Notes under the pieces: model-generated
The model's database searches: none
Seen by the model: only the letters and a program-made list of their open reading frames with translations
Told to the model about the DNA's origin: nothing
In this document: piece by piece, positions 54,210-64,000 of the stretch
Position numbering within the stretch: the stretch's first letter is position 1
Layout of the letters: every line of letters begins with the position of its first letter
Translations under genes and position numbers: made by a program
Source of the DNA: Syngnathus acus
Lineage: Eukaryota > Chordata > Actinopteri > Syngnathiformes > Syngnathidae
Assembly (NCBI RefSeq): GCF_901709675.1
Contig: NC_051100.1
Location: 11,070,786-11,134,785, forward strand
Direction: 5' to 3'
Length of the DNA stretch: 64,000 nucleotides

Positions 54210-55914
54210 ACCCTCCCTTCCCGTCCCATTTTTTATCTTTTTTTTTTCTTTTTTGCTCGTCCGCCTCCCTCTTTCGGGCTCAGACTGTTGACAGCGGCAT
54301 CTTGTAAAAGCATTCAATTTGGAAGCCATAGTTTGCCAACCGACACACGGGGGGCGGCATTCCTGAGGTCCAGCGTTTACTCCCTTTGAGTCGATGTGAA
54401 GCATTTGCGTGTTTCCAAGGCGACCCGAGTATTTCAAGGGAACAGGCAGAAGGATTCGTACAATCATTTTTACCCCACTGACGCCGCTGCAGCTCTGTTG
54501 GTGACATGCACTTTAATTTTACGAGACTTTTGCCTGTGAACTCCTTCATTGCTCAGATCTAAAGAAGAAGAATTACTATGCATTGGACTTAAAAAGCACA
54601 GATGCCTTTTCTTTTTTTTTTGTGCCTAGCCTAATGTGTCAGCACTTAGCCGGCCGGCCTCGTTGGGGGTGGAAGGGCACGGCCAGACAAAGTGCAAAAG
54701 TAGGTCAGCGCCCCAAAGTGGACCGCTCGGTGGCGTGTACCAAAAAGGGAAGTGTTTAGATTGAGAAGGTCCCTCCCAAGTGCCTCTTGATGCTGTGCAG
54801 CTGTTGCGACATCTCGCCATCCTTTGCGTCCGTGTACTCTGTAGACCAAATTTTGTACTCTTTTATGTTTTTGTTTTTAACGACCATGTTAGGGGAACGG
54901 GGCGGGATGTATAATGTTAATCAGTTTACATGTCTATTTTGGTTTTATACATTACGGATGACCTAATATGATTATTTGCTATTCTAATTGTCATTTTATG
55001 TTTCTCAGTCTGTGGAGCGCTTTGATGGCCGCATCTGGTTGTTTATAACACGGGCTTTTTTTTTTTCTTCTTCTTTCCCCGCCGTCTGTTATCTGTCAGC
55101 GTCGGCCTCTCGCCGGCCTCAGAATCCCACAATGCACTCCTCTGCCTTTGTCGCAGAGCAAGAACCTCACTACGGAACGTTTTGTAGCCTCAAGTGCCAG
55201 TTTTTTGGGGGGTTTTTTGGCTTGAAGAAGGGACATTTTGCTCTGACTGCATCTCACAGGGAACATGAAAACTCATTTGAAGGAACGCAAAGAAACGCTC
55301 AAATGTCCCCCGGTCATATTTTGGGGTCGTCTTGATGCCCTTGAAAATAGCGAGAGGATTAGACGTCATAATTCTCAAGATTTGAAGGCTGGAGTTGAAA
55401 CCAAAGTGCAATTATGTGTTGTCATGTTAATATTTGACAGTATTACAAGTTGTTTTTTGTACATGTGTAACAAAGTGCCTTTGGAAGTTGAGCGCCTGCA
55501 TCCAAAGCATTGAAATCCTGACGGGAAAAACCAGCAGAAAACAAATTAGTGCCTTGCTCCGGTTTTATTTTTTCTTCAAATCAATTTTATCAACCACTTG
55601 GGCCTATTTAAGCCATGTGGTTGTTAGCAACACTACAGTGCAGTGAATCATTTTCTGAGTTTGCCGATGTTTTATGTTGTTTTTTTTTTTATATGGAAGT
55701 CTTGAAAAATAGCAACGAGAAGATGGAGCTTTATCCCGAGGCACTACACGCAAAGTGTTTGGTTCTCGTCTTAACCGGTGAATGTTGTTGAAAAAAAGAA
55801 GCGCTTTATCGAAGCTCTGAGCTTTTGATGTTTTTCGGCGAATCGTGAAGGACTTGAGGGACTTGTCCTGTCCAAGAAAAAAATAAACGTTTACTTGCAA
55901 CTCCTCACAATAAA
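54210..55914 (+). other. bicc1: bicc1 3' UTR (minimum extent)
   Basis: From the stop codon to an AATAAA at 55909-55914; another AATAAA is at 55882-55887. A further AATAAA at about 56204 and 'caaataaatg' near 57295 could extend the UTR. The region carries U-rich tracts and a ZNF143-like word, TCCCACAATGCACTCC (55125-55140). Confidence 0.55.
55909..55914 (+). terminator. bicc1: candidate bicc1 poly(A) signal
   Basis: AATAAA about 1.7 kb after the stop codon, with another 27 bases upstream. It is the first canonical pair after the CDS. Use of the later signals is possible. Confidence 0.5.
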
Positions 55915-56753
55915 TCGCACAGCCTTCAGTGGGATGCCAAAAAAAAGGGTTTTTATTGGAAACCATTTTTGTAGTCCAGTTCAGCGGTACATTTAAACAA
56001 CAATTGTCAAACCACTAAAAGAATTCTCTAACATTTGTGTGACTGAACAATTATTTTTTGTCTTAGGAAAAGCTACAGTTCTGCACCAAAGGATTTGTGC
56101 ATTGTGGCCAAAAAGCTTTTGTTATTCCAGTTGTCTTATTATTGTTTATTTTGATAGTCAGGCATAAAAAAAAAAAATGTTCAAACATTAATATTCTGAA
56201 GGCAATAAATGTATGCAAAATGTCTCTCTTCTTTTCTTGTGGTTTGTCTGGGAATGATTCCATCTGCTGCGCGGTTGTCTTCCAAATATTCCAGCAAGGC
56301 TCCAAGTGGAGAATCATCTGTCGCTATCGAAAAGCTTTTTTGTTCCCTCGTTACCTTTCTGCTTTCAGAACGTTCTCGGGCGCTTGATATGCAAAATGAT
56401 TTTGCTGTATTTTGAGATGGAATGAAGCCAGCAAAAACACTTTTCCTGCTGTTATGTGAGTGTGCACATTTTCTTACAATTGTGAGCGCTAACCCTCATT
56501 TTAATCTGCCTCTTATGCCGCTAGCGTGACTGCTGATTCGTATGCAAGAGATCAATTTTGTCCCTGATGAGGAAAAGTGCTATAAATAATGGATGGAGGG
56601 ATTCTATGTATGAAAACAGGTGATTGGGTCTTGTCTAAATGCCAATGATTCCATGTCAAGCCTTAAGGGGGCAGTATTGTTTAAAAAGCGTTAAATTTCC
56701 ATTGAGCTTCTTTGAAATGCTGTGGGTTTTTTTCCCATTCTTTTTATATAATA

Positions 56754-56958
56754 ATGGGGAAATGAAGCTTCAAGGTGATTCATGAACCAGTTGTTTTATA
56801 TATTGAGCCCACTAGATGGCAGCCTCTGTTCAACATAGGGCTGGAGACACATTGATTTGACATTTCTTAAACCCCTTTTTTTAAGCAGCGGTGCCGTCTA
56901 GAGGAGACAAAAAGTACAACTGGTCCATGAAGCAAATTTGAAGCTTCATTTTCCCATC
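56754..56958 (-). mobile_element. MITE-like inverted-repeat element, copy 2
   Basis: The left end ATGGGGAAATGAAGCTTCAA and the reversed right end ATGGGAAAATGAAGCTTCAA form terminal inverted repeats. The reversed right arm (ATTTGCTTCATGGACCAGTT) matches the left arm of copy 1, and this left arm (ATTGAGCCCACTAGATGGCA, then GCCTCTG) matches the reversed right arm of copy 1. The two copies are therefore one family in opposite orientation. It carries CCACTAGATGGCAGC at 56809-56823. Confidence 0.75.
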
Positions 56959-59100
56959 AGTATTTTTATATTAATTTTATGTTCTGGATGTTTTTATACT
57001 CATTTCCATATGATGTGATGCAAGCATGTTGGAGCAAACCCCTCCACCGAAGCGTCTGCTCATCAACAGCATGTGACTCACTTGCACTTTTTTCCCTCTG
57101 TCACCATTTTTTTTCTTTCCTGCACACAAGCTTTCCCGCCTTTACATTTGTTGTGTAACACCGCCGCACTGCCGACTGTGTAAATACAGCTTTTGCCGGG
57201 TTAATATGTAGGCTGCAGTGGGAAAACATTCATTACGGTGGCAGTGGAACACAACTGAGGATTGGAGAGATTTTGAAGCCTTCTTGTGGGGGACAAATAA
57301 ATGCAATAAGACAGGACGTAGCCACTGACAATGACTAAGTATTGAAAAGGTCAATGAAGGTCAAATTAATTTCACCGGTAAAGTGCAGTTTGGCTGAATA
57401 TGAAATGATCTCCCTTGTGGCTTACCTTCTCAAGCCATCTCGAGTGACGTCTTGGCATGTCACATTTCCCCCAAAAAACCTCATTTCTACCGTCACATTG
57501 GTTGAGAAAAGCTGCCAGTCAAGCAAATGTGAGACAATCCTCCTCATCACAATTATGCGCAGAGATGTGAGGGCAGACAGCTCCTGTGAATTGCAGCATC
57601 AAAGCGACTTGAATGACTAAGCGGCCATCAACATGTCGGCAAGCTTCCCACTTGATGCCCGGCCATATTGTTTGCACGCGGCGACAGATTGCCGCTGCAG
57701 GAAAAGTGTGAACAACATGATGCTGCGTCATTTTCTTGGGCAATATGTTGCTCGATGCTTTTCTTCCCTCATTTGTGTACATTTGCTTCTTTAGATACAA
57801 ATGTACATTTTAGATTGACGATCAAACATTTCTTTCAATGGTCAACGCAACTATTTTACGTACCTCTAGAGGGAGCCCGCGTGCCACTTGTGGTACTTGT
57901 GCCACACTTGGACAAGCCTTGCTCGGGACTTTGGCCATGGCAGACAAATTCCTGTGACTCTGACCATGACTTGAAAATGGATCTGAATCTTCATCCAGCT
58001 TACCTTCATGTCATTGGCAAAGAGATCTTGTTTTCCATTTAGTCTTCCAATTGTTTTTTTACCCCCTAAAGCACATGAAATGCACTCTACAACGAAATGG
58101 GACGAAGACATAACAGGATGGTAGCTAATGAAGTGTTTCTCGCCTCAACTTTGAAATGTTGTTCCATATACAAGCTCATCCCACAGGATGACGACGACTC
58201 CATCGCTCTTCCTCTTGCATCCTCACACGGCACCTCCCCTGCATCTTCCTCCATCTGGCCTCTGAGCTCACAGTGGATGTCAGCCAGTCTTGGCTATTTG
58301 TTTTTGAGTATAAATATATGTATATATATTTTTGATGGATTATTTTTTCCTAATGGTGTATGATTGTTGGGGTTGCATGGGATGCTGTCAGTGGCTATTA
58401 GCCCCCCCCCCCCTGCTTCCCAGAACTGATCTTAACACATAATGACTGTGGCTGGAGGGAATGAGCTCGGCTGATGGATGAATGGAGGAAGGAAAGCTCC
58501 AGAACCCGCCCGCCTTCTCCTCCTCCTGCAAAAAACATAGCGAGGCGATACATGGCGTACATCACAATGAGCTTTGTTTTGTTTTTATTCTGTGCTTTTC
58601 TTTGAAGCCTTTTGATGATGTAACGCTTGTTGGATATGAAGTTAAAAACTCCTTTCAATGGCTGCTCCGGTGCTGCTGCGACTATCGGGGTGGCTGAGCT
58701 CTTTTTGCGATGAAGGCATTTAAACGCAACAGGGGGCAGCTGCTAAGTCTTGCTCACAAGCTGGCTTCTATTAAATCATATGTGCGGCTCACGCTTGTCT
58801 TTTCATGTTTGTTGTGTTTGTTGCAGCTTTAGCAGGAGTGTCAATGACCTTCGGGAATGAATGTCGCAAGACTCACTTCGGTTGGATGTTAAAAATGTGA
58901 ACCGAGGCCTCGGTGGTGTCATCCGGATCCCTTTCTGCTACTGAAGGCAGCATGATGATGAGCTTAGTGTGGAGTTAGATCATGCTGGCTTCCGTAAGCC
59001 TCGCGCGCTAATCCCGCGGTGCGCGTGGAAACGCAGCTTGTTTTTGCCGCAATCAAGCCGAATCCACATGTAGGTCAGGGGCCGCGCTTTTGTAACCACT

Positions 59101-59173
59101 TCAAAGTGGCGATCGCCACGGCCGCCGGGTGGGCAGCTTTTGCGTTGCATTGTGGGAGGTGGCGGCCATTTTA
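59101..59173 (-). promoter_or_regulatory. candidate minus-strand promoter element (ZNF143-like plus YY1-like)
   Basis: On the minus strand, TAAAATGGCCGCC (59173-59161) resembles a YY1 site and TCCCACAATGCA (59157-59146) matches the core of the ube2d1 promoter motif. Adjacent GTGGCGATCGCCAC (59106-59119) is a perfect 14-base palindrome. These sit in a small GC-rich patch. No downstream gene on the minus strand was recognised. Confidence 0.35.
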
Positions 59174-60200
59174 AGCTACCTGAGGACAGACACACTTGAA
59201 GCAAAGAAGCACAATTTAGTCCATTTGCGTGCAGCATAACAGCGAAATGCCGCTTTATGCCGCAATTGCTCCACTAATTGACCCGAATGTGCAGACCTCA
59301 AACCCCTCTAATCAGTATTAGAACCCAGAAGTGATTCAAAGCAGCTCTTTGTCAGACATTCACTGCAGTGTGTTGAAGTGCGCAAACCTTATTTGGATCC
59401 TAGTAATTGAAAATTTAATGATTTGGAGAAGTACACAAATAGAAAGGTGTTGTAATTAATCAACCGAGAGTGTCTTTAAATCTTTACCCTACCATTTAAA
59501 AGAGTTCTGTCGGTGTTTTAATCATGTGGCGCCTTTACAAACTCTGCCAGCCACTGTCATCTCTTCTCGCGGCACTTTGTGTTAAAGAGAGCAAGACCAA
59601 AACAAACCCAAAGTGCTTTGGGAGCTTGAAAATGACTCGTGACTCAAATGTGGCCAAATGGTGTTAGGAGGTGCCCAAGGCTTGCAAATCATCGGCTTGC
59701 CTTCCGTTTATCATCCTCTTGACCTCTGGGAGACCTCCTGCATGCGTGCAATCAGAAACACACACACACACAGCAGGGTTTGAATCTCAGGTTAGGGCTG
59801 CAAAGTAGGATTTTAAAGACCTAATTTGAAAGCCTAACCCCTTGACATAGATTTGGACAAAAATGACGCCTTAGTTGTAAAGTATGCCTCCTTTAAATGT
59901 CACTATTCATGAATTACTGTTTCCTGGCCCCCTTTGCTAATTTATGAAAGGCTTTAATTAAGCTTCAATCAAGGTGCAGGGGTGCACTCATTATGCCGTG
60001 CAATATGTCAAGGGGTTCAGGTTGGGGCTCCAGGCATGTTCCTCCCCCATCTCACCATTAGTCCACTCGCAGCTGAGCTCCGCGGACTGTCAGGACAAAC
60101 AGACAGACGGACAAACGTCGTGGCTCTTTGAGAAGACCGGCTGACGTTGCGTTTGTGTTTATGACGCAACACCTCCAATTCACCACGCACGGGCACACGC

Positions 60201-60495
60201 GCATCCGCGCACACTTGTGGCTCTGCGTGGATGCGGCGTGAGAAGAACGAAGAAATACGAGCAACATTTCAAAGCGTTTTTGCATCCTCGCAACGGTGTG
60301 CAACGGGGCGTTCCCCCGATCGAGCACGTGACGCGTCAAAGCGAGAGGAAGGGAGAGACTGCAAAGTCCATCTCTTTCTGCTCAATCTCTCCTCCTCTTT
60401 CACCAGTAGAGCCGCGAGCGGAGCTCAGCCGGCCATTCGCATTCACAGCGCAAGGCAGCGCAGCATCACCGTCTGTGACATCCACCCGGGCCGAG
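60201..60495 (+). promoter_or_regulatory. phyhipl: phyhipl 5' UTR and promoter region
   Basis: Enriched in CpG from about 60215 up to the start codon at 60496, unlike the flanking AT-rich DNA. It probably contains the transcription start and leader. No TATA box or start site can be fixed. Confidence 0.5.
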
Positions 60496-60601
60496 ATGGA
60501 GGCACCAGGCTTGGCGCGCAACATCAGCAGCCCGCTGAGCCCCTGCGAGGGGATGATCAAGGACCTCAGCCTGGACACCATTAAGCTGTGTGAGCGAGAC
60601 G
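60496..60601 (+). CDS. phyhipl: phyhipl first coding exon (partial gene)
   Basis: The ATG has context CCGAGATGG. 35 codons plus one base precede a GAC G|GTAAGC donor. The peptide (MEAPGLARNISSPLSPCEGM, then IKDLSLDTIKLCERD) aligns along its whole length with the human PHYHIPL N-terminus as I remember it (MEVPRLDHALNSPTSPCEEV, IKNLSLEAIQLCDRDG). PHYHIPL is a phytanoyl-CoA-hydroxylase-interacting-protein-like protein, expressed in brain, with a fibronectin type III domain encoded downstream. It follows BICC1 in human too. No second exon was seen before the window ends, so intron 1 exceeds 3.3 kb. Confidence 0.9.
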
Positions 60602-61614
60602 GTAAGCTCAAAATCAACTTAATTTGCTCATTATGCATTTGTGCTTTAAGGTCGAATTTTGACCCCACCTTCGCCCCGTGACCTACAGTGCAGTGTCTAC
60701 CTTTGATTGCATTTTGTACGCCTTTGCCTTTAGTTTAAAGGGACTCATAGGGGGGTCTTTTGAATGGACCGGTGCGCGTGTGGAATTTCAAGAAAAGCAA
60801 CCAAGCCTTTTTGTGCCTGTTTTAAAAGAAAGCCCAAATTTAGGCTCCCCCGAAGGCACCACCACACCTAACTGCTTTCTTCTAAAGATGCATCATAACT
60901 GCAAATATTGTCGTTAAGTAGTCGTCATCCCATAATCACATTGAAGATCAGAGTTGTTGAACCCTCAAATGCATTGTGCAGAAAAAGAAAAAAAGCAAGT
61001 CATCATCAGGAGAGACCGCAACATGGCTGCAGCCACATGTGAGCGAGAGCACAGCCTCCGCAACACCCGAAAAGATCAATTCTCGTTTGTTTCAAACACA
61101 CACGTCAAATGTGTTACGGGCACAGTCACCAGGTCAGCATGCTGGACATACTACCGCCACGATGTGCTTAGTGCTTTGCTGGCTTGATTCGAGTGCTTTC
61201 ATTTTCCTAATGGTCAGGAGTGGACTGGCTGCCAGCTTTTTGGGCTAGGGTTGTTTTGGTTGCTAACATTTGCAACTACTTCTGGCTGAGTAGTCTAAAT
61301 CAATAGAGCTCGTGTGTCCTTGAGACACCAGCATGGTGTTTGTTTATGGAGCAACAAACACGGCTTCTGGCCACTTTGGTTGGAGAAGCGGCGAGACGGG
61401 TCGAGTTGCAGCGTTATGTGAAAATGATTAGAGTAGTGGTTCACACAGCACCGAGTACAGAGGGGGCTTGCCTGACCTCATTCCATCTCTCGCTATCATA
61501 ACCATCAAGGCACCAAAGAGAATCGCAAGATAGCAACTAATTGGTAGGCTATGAGGCTTAAAGGTTTTTATGAGTCAAAATGTCTATTTCTTTTAAAGAG
61601 TGGAAGAAATTGTA

Positions 61615-61805
61615 TTTTGGAGCCCCACCTACTTTGGAAAACTAACCCTATTTCAAAAGCCTGATTTAAAGCCCCAACCCTACATTAAAACCTCGATTTG
61701 AAGTCTTAACCCTAATTTGAAACTGTAACCCATCTTTAAAACCCTAATGTAATTTAAATGACCCAAGACCTCCTAACCCTTGACCTTTGACCCTAGAACC
61801 CTTAC
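61615..61805. repeat. degenerate AACCCTAA-type tandem repeat
   Basis: Recurrent words aaccctatttcaaaagcc, aaccctacattaaaacc, aaccctaatttgaaact and aaaccctaatgtaattt recur every 20-35 bases with heavy divergence. A single related unit (gacctaatttgaaagccta) is at 59819-59837. Confidence 0.6.
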
Positions 61806-62280
61806 TCTAAAAATGACCATGGCTTTTTTTGGGGTAAAAAAATAAAGACGAGTATGGCTTTTATTTGTTAAAAATAAAAAATATATGTGTATGTATGTAT
61901 ATGTCTAGTAAGGCTTTTTTTTTTCAGCTAAGTGAAACGCTACAAAATGAAAAGTCAACTGTTTGGAACTCTGACAGAGCAGCTGTGACCCTGAATATGA
62001 CAAGCAGCATGAACATGAATAATAATAGATGGAAGACAGCACCCACATGAAAAGTAATCACATTGATTTTCCAGGAATTAGCCAGTGTTCTCATCTGGAA
62101 AACTTTTTTTTGTTCTTGCTCAGGACCGTCTTCATTTCAGTACTTTGCTGCTTTCTAAATTTACCTCTCACAGCCATCAATATTTAATGGGCAGCATGAG
62201 AGAAGCTGCCTGTGGCTACGCTGAGCCAGCAAATGGGAGTGCATGCAGCATCACCGGGCCTCTTCCTGGCTGTGGGAATA

Positions 62281-62294
62281 CACACGCACGCACG

Positions 62295-62338
<44 letters not shown>
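62281..62338. repeat. (CA)n microsatellite
   Basis: CACG-rich start followed by an uninterrupted CA run of about 40 bases. Confidence 0.95.
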
Positions 62339-62344
<6 letters not shown>

Positions 62345-64000
62345 TGTCGGTGCATTTCAATGCTCAAAACGCGTCGCGGGACAGTTGATTCAGTGTGTGG
62401 TGCTGAATGACAATATTCTGCAGTCTAAATGCAGGATTTGTTCCTCAAAATGGAGGCTGTGCCACTTCTAACCTCTCAGATTGAGAATGACATTATTACA
62501 GATAATCGTTTTCATAAACAAAGGTAGGAAGGGTACATTGGACTCCAATAACAACCCCTAGAGGTACGTTTGTTAAAATAAAAATGACAAGTAGATTGTT
62601 TTGATCCATCATGGAAGGTCGACCAGTAAATAAAAGAGCTTGGTTGTTCTCCGAAGAGTGACTTTTAATCAAACGCAAATTAACGATGTCGGCCTCAGAC
62701 GTGCGCTTACTGCTAACGACGCGGACGAGCAAATTAGCGTTGGCCTGGCAGCGCTAGCACTCGCTTGATGGCTAATTTAGAATTCTGTACTGTAGATTGC
62801 AGTTGTTGGTGTGACTCAGCTGCCATTTTCAAGCAAACTGCATGTCCACAACATGACTGTGCAGGCCAGATTGACGTGGATGTGTTAAGCATCTATTCAT
62901 CATTTCGCAGTCAACAAAAAAAGTCATGTTCTTGGCTCACTGGATGCTTTATAACTGCTAGCAAGATTTAAGTGTAGCGTCACTTAGCATGTGATTGGCT
63001 AGTTACCACTCACTTTTGGGTTTCTCACGAAAAACTGGCACAGGCACCATGATAGTAGCGTTGTGGTTATTCTGTATTTGTGGGAGAGCAACTTGCTGAT
63101 GTGTAAACACGGCGATGAAGGAGCACATTGTTGGTGTGGCTTGGTTTAGAGAAAGATGCTCTTGTTTCTGGCCGCTCGGTGCTCTCAGCGTGATGTCCGT
63201 GTCACTCTAGCGGTCCGTTTTGCCAAACCAACAAAGACGTGCTTTACAAAAGGCCAGGCCAACATCCATGTCCACTGCTGCACGGCTAATCTAAAAGAGT
63301 TGGGAGGCCGGTCACAGTGGGATGCAGCTGCCATGGCGGTAAAGCACTACTTTGCTATTAGACAGGTCCGTGACGTGGGAGTATTTTGGGAACGTAGACT
63401 TGGCTCTTGTGGCTCAGGATAGCAGCTAGCGGCTAATTGTTAACTGGCTAACACCTAGCCCGACTGCAAATGAACTGGCTGTGGTTGTGAGATAATGCCT
63501 GAATGTGCTGACAGTCCCAAACACCAGATGCTTTTATTTTTGGCCTGGTTGCAATCCTTTGACTGAAAAAAAAAGCACCTTAAGACTGGAGCAGATCGGA
63601 GCAAGTCGATCCATTAGGAGGGTGATGTGTTTGCATGTTAACAAGATTTCTATGGATCCCTCTGCATCAGTCCATTGCTGGGCACGGTAGTAGGCCTACT
63701 GTTTGATGGCACTAAATAAAAAGGAAACTCCTGAATCGTGCTGGTGTTTGCCTCTTGAAGGGAAGTAGTAAATGTGCTCATATGGTTGTTGTGGTGTCAT
63801 TCGGTGGCTCTGAGGGTGATGCAGCAAAGTGAATAGATGCCCCGACGTAATCTACCTGCCGACACTTGAGTCGTGTCCCTGGCGAGCAGTACGACGGTTA
63901 ATTTTTGCTTCCTCCGTCTGACCTTCGTCCTCCTTCATCTTTCATTCTCACCGTCCCCAGAGGATTGCTCATACAGTAGATAAGCGGCACAGGCTGTGGA

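Larger units (their letters stand above)
55915..60200. other. intergenic spacer bicc1 - phyhipl
   Basis: No recognised gene. It contains the second MITE-like copy (56754-56958), a TATA-rich tract at 58308-58332, a C-run near 58401-58412, and a GC-rich patch at 59080-59175 with ZNF143-like and YY1-like motifs. Short open frames are unrecognised. Confidence 0.6.
60602..64000 (+). other. phyhipl intron 1 (incomplete)
   Basis: Contains a degenerate AACCCTAA-type repeat at about 61615-61805 and a CA microsatellite at 62281-62338. Open frames such as 62085-62471 run through the microsatellite and are not genes. No exon encoding the expected fibronectin III region was recognised. Confidence 0.7.

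Noticed and set aside
62085-62471. 128-codon frame in phyhipl intron 1
   Set aside because: Runs through a CA microsatellite (Thr-His repeats) and matches no PHYHIPL exon.

Overview
This is vertebrate nuclear DNA, most likely from a ray-finned (teleost) fish. Genes are split by GT-AG introns. Their products match vertebrate UBE2D1, BICC1, PHYHIPL and RGS7. The non-coding sequence carries fish-type repeats: a tRNA-derived SINE, a hAT element with an 8-bp target duplication, small inverted-repeat elements, CA and ATCC microsatellites, and a widespread 'gcttgtccaaattagggt' type repeat. No prokaryotic operon, CRISPR array, phage or virus is present.

Layout. (1) 1-16.1 kb: 5' end of an rgs7-like gene on the minus strand. 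A CpG-rich leader exon lies near 15.77-16.08 kb and the first coding exon at 14472-14549 (26 codons). The rest of the gene would run off the left edge, and no further exon was found. (2) 18.2-22.35 kb: complete seven-exon ube2d1-type E2 ubiquitin-conjugating enzyme gene (147 aa, plus strand). Its promoter has a CRE palindrome and a ZNF143/SBS-type motif, and a non-autonomous hAT element sits in its fifth intron. (3) 22.46 kb: a strong CTCF-like motif between ube2d1 and bicc1. (4) 23.575-54.209 kb: complete bicc1 (Bicaudal-C homologue). The 21 coding exons sum to 2940 nt, exactly 979 codons plus stop, and encode N-terminal KH/KH-like modules, a Ser-rich linker and a C-terminal SAM domain. The 3' UTR reaches at least ~55.9 kb. 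(5) 60.496-60.601 kb: first coding exon of phyhipl on the plus strand. The rest of the gene lies beyond the right edge.

The ube2d1-bicc1-phyhipl order is the one I recall from human 10q21. TFAM, which I recall between UBE2D1 and BICC1 in human, is absent from the 1.5-kb gap here. RGS7 is on a different human chromosome (1q43), so its divergent placement next to ube2d1 suggests a lineage rearrangement (inference). The genes have no evident joint pathway: the E2 acts in ubiquitylation, Bicc1 in mRNA silencing, RGS7 in G-protein signalling, and PHYHIPL is a neuronal protein of poorly known function.

I found no undescribed biological system. The most useful observations are a MITE-like family whose arms carry CTCF-like motifs, with one copy starting ten bases after a bicc1 splice donor; the hAT element with a tandem duplication and a decayed BED finger; a divergent Ube2d sequence; an ambiguous donor at bicc1 exon 12; and a possible minus-strand promoter at 59.1 kb.
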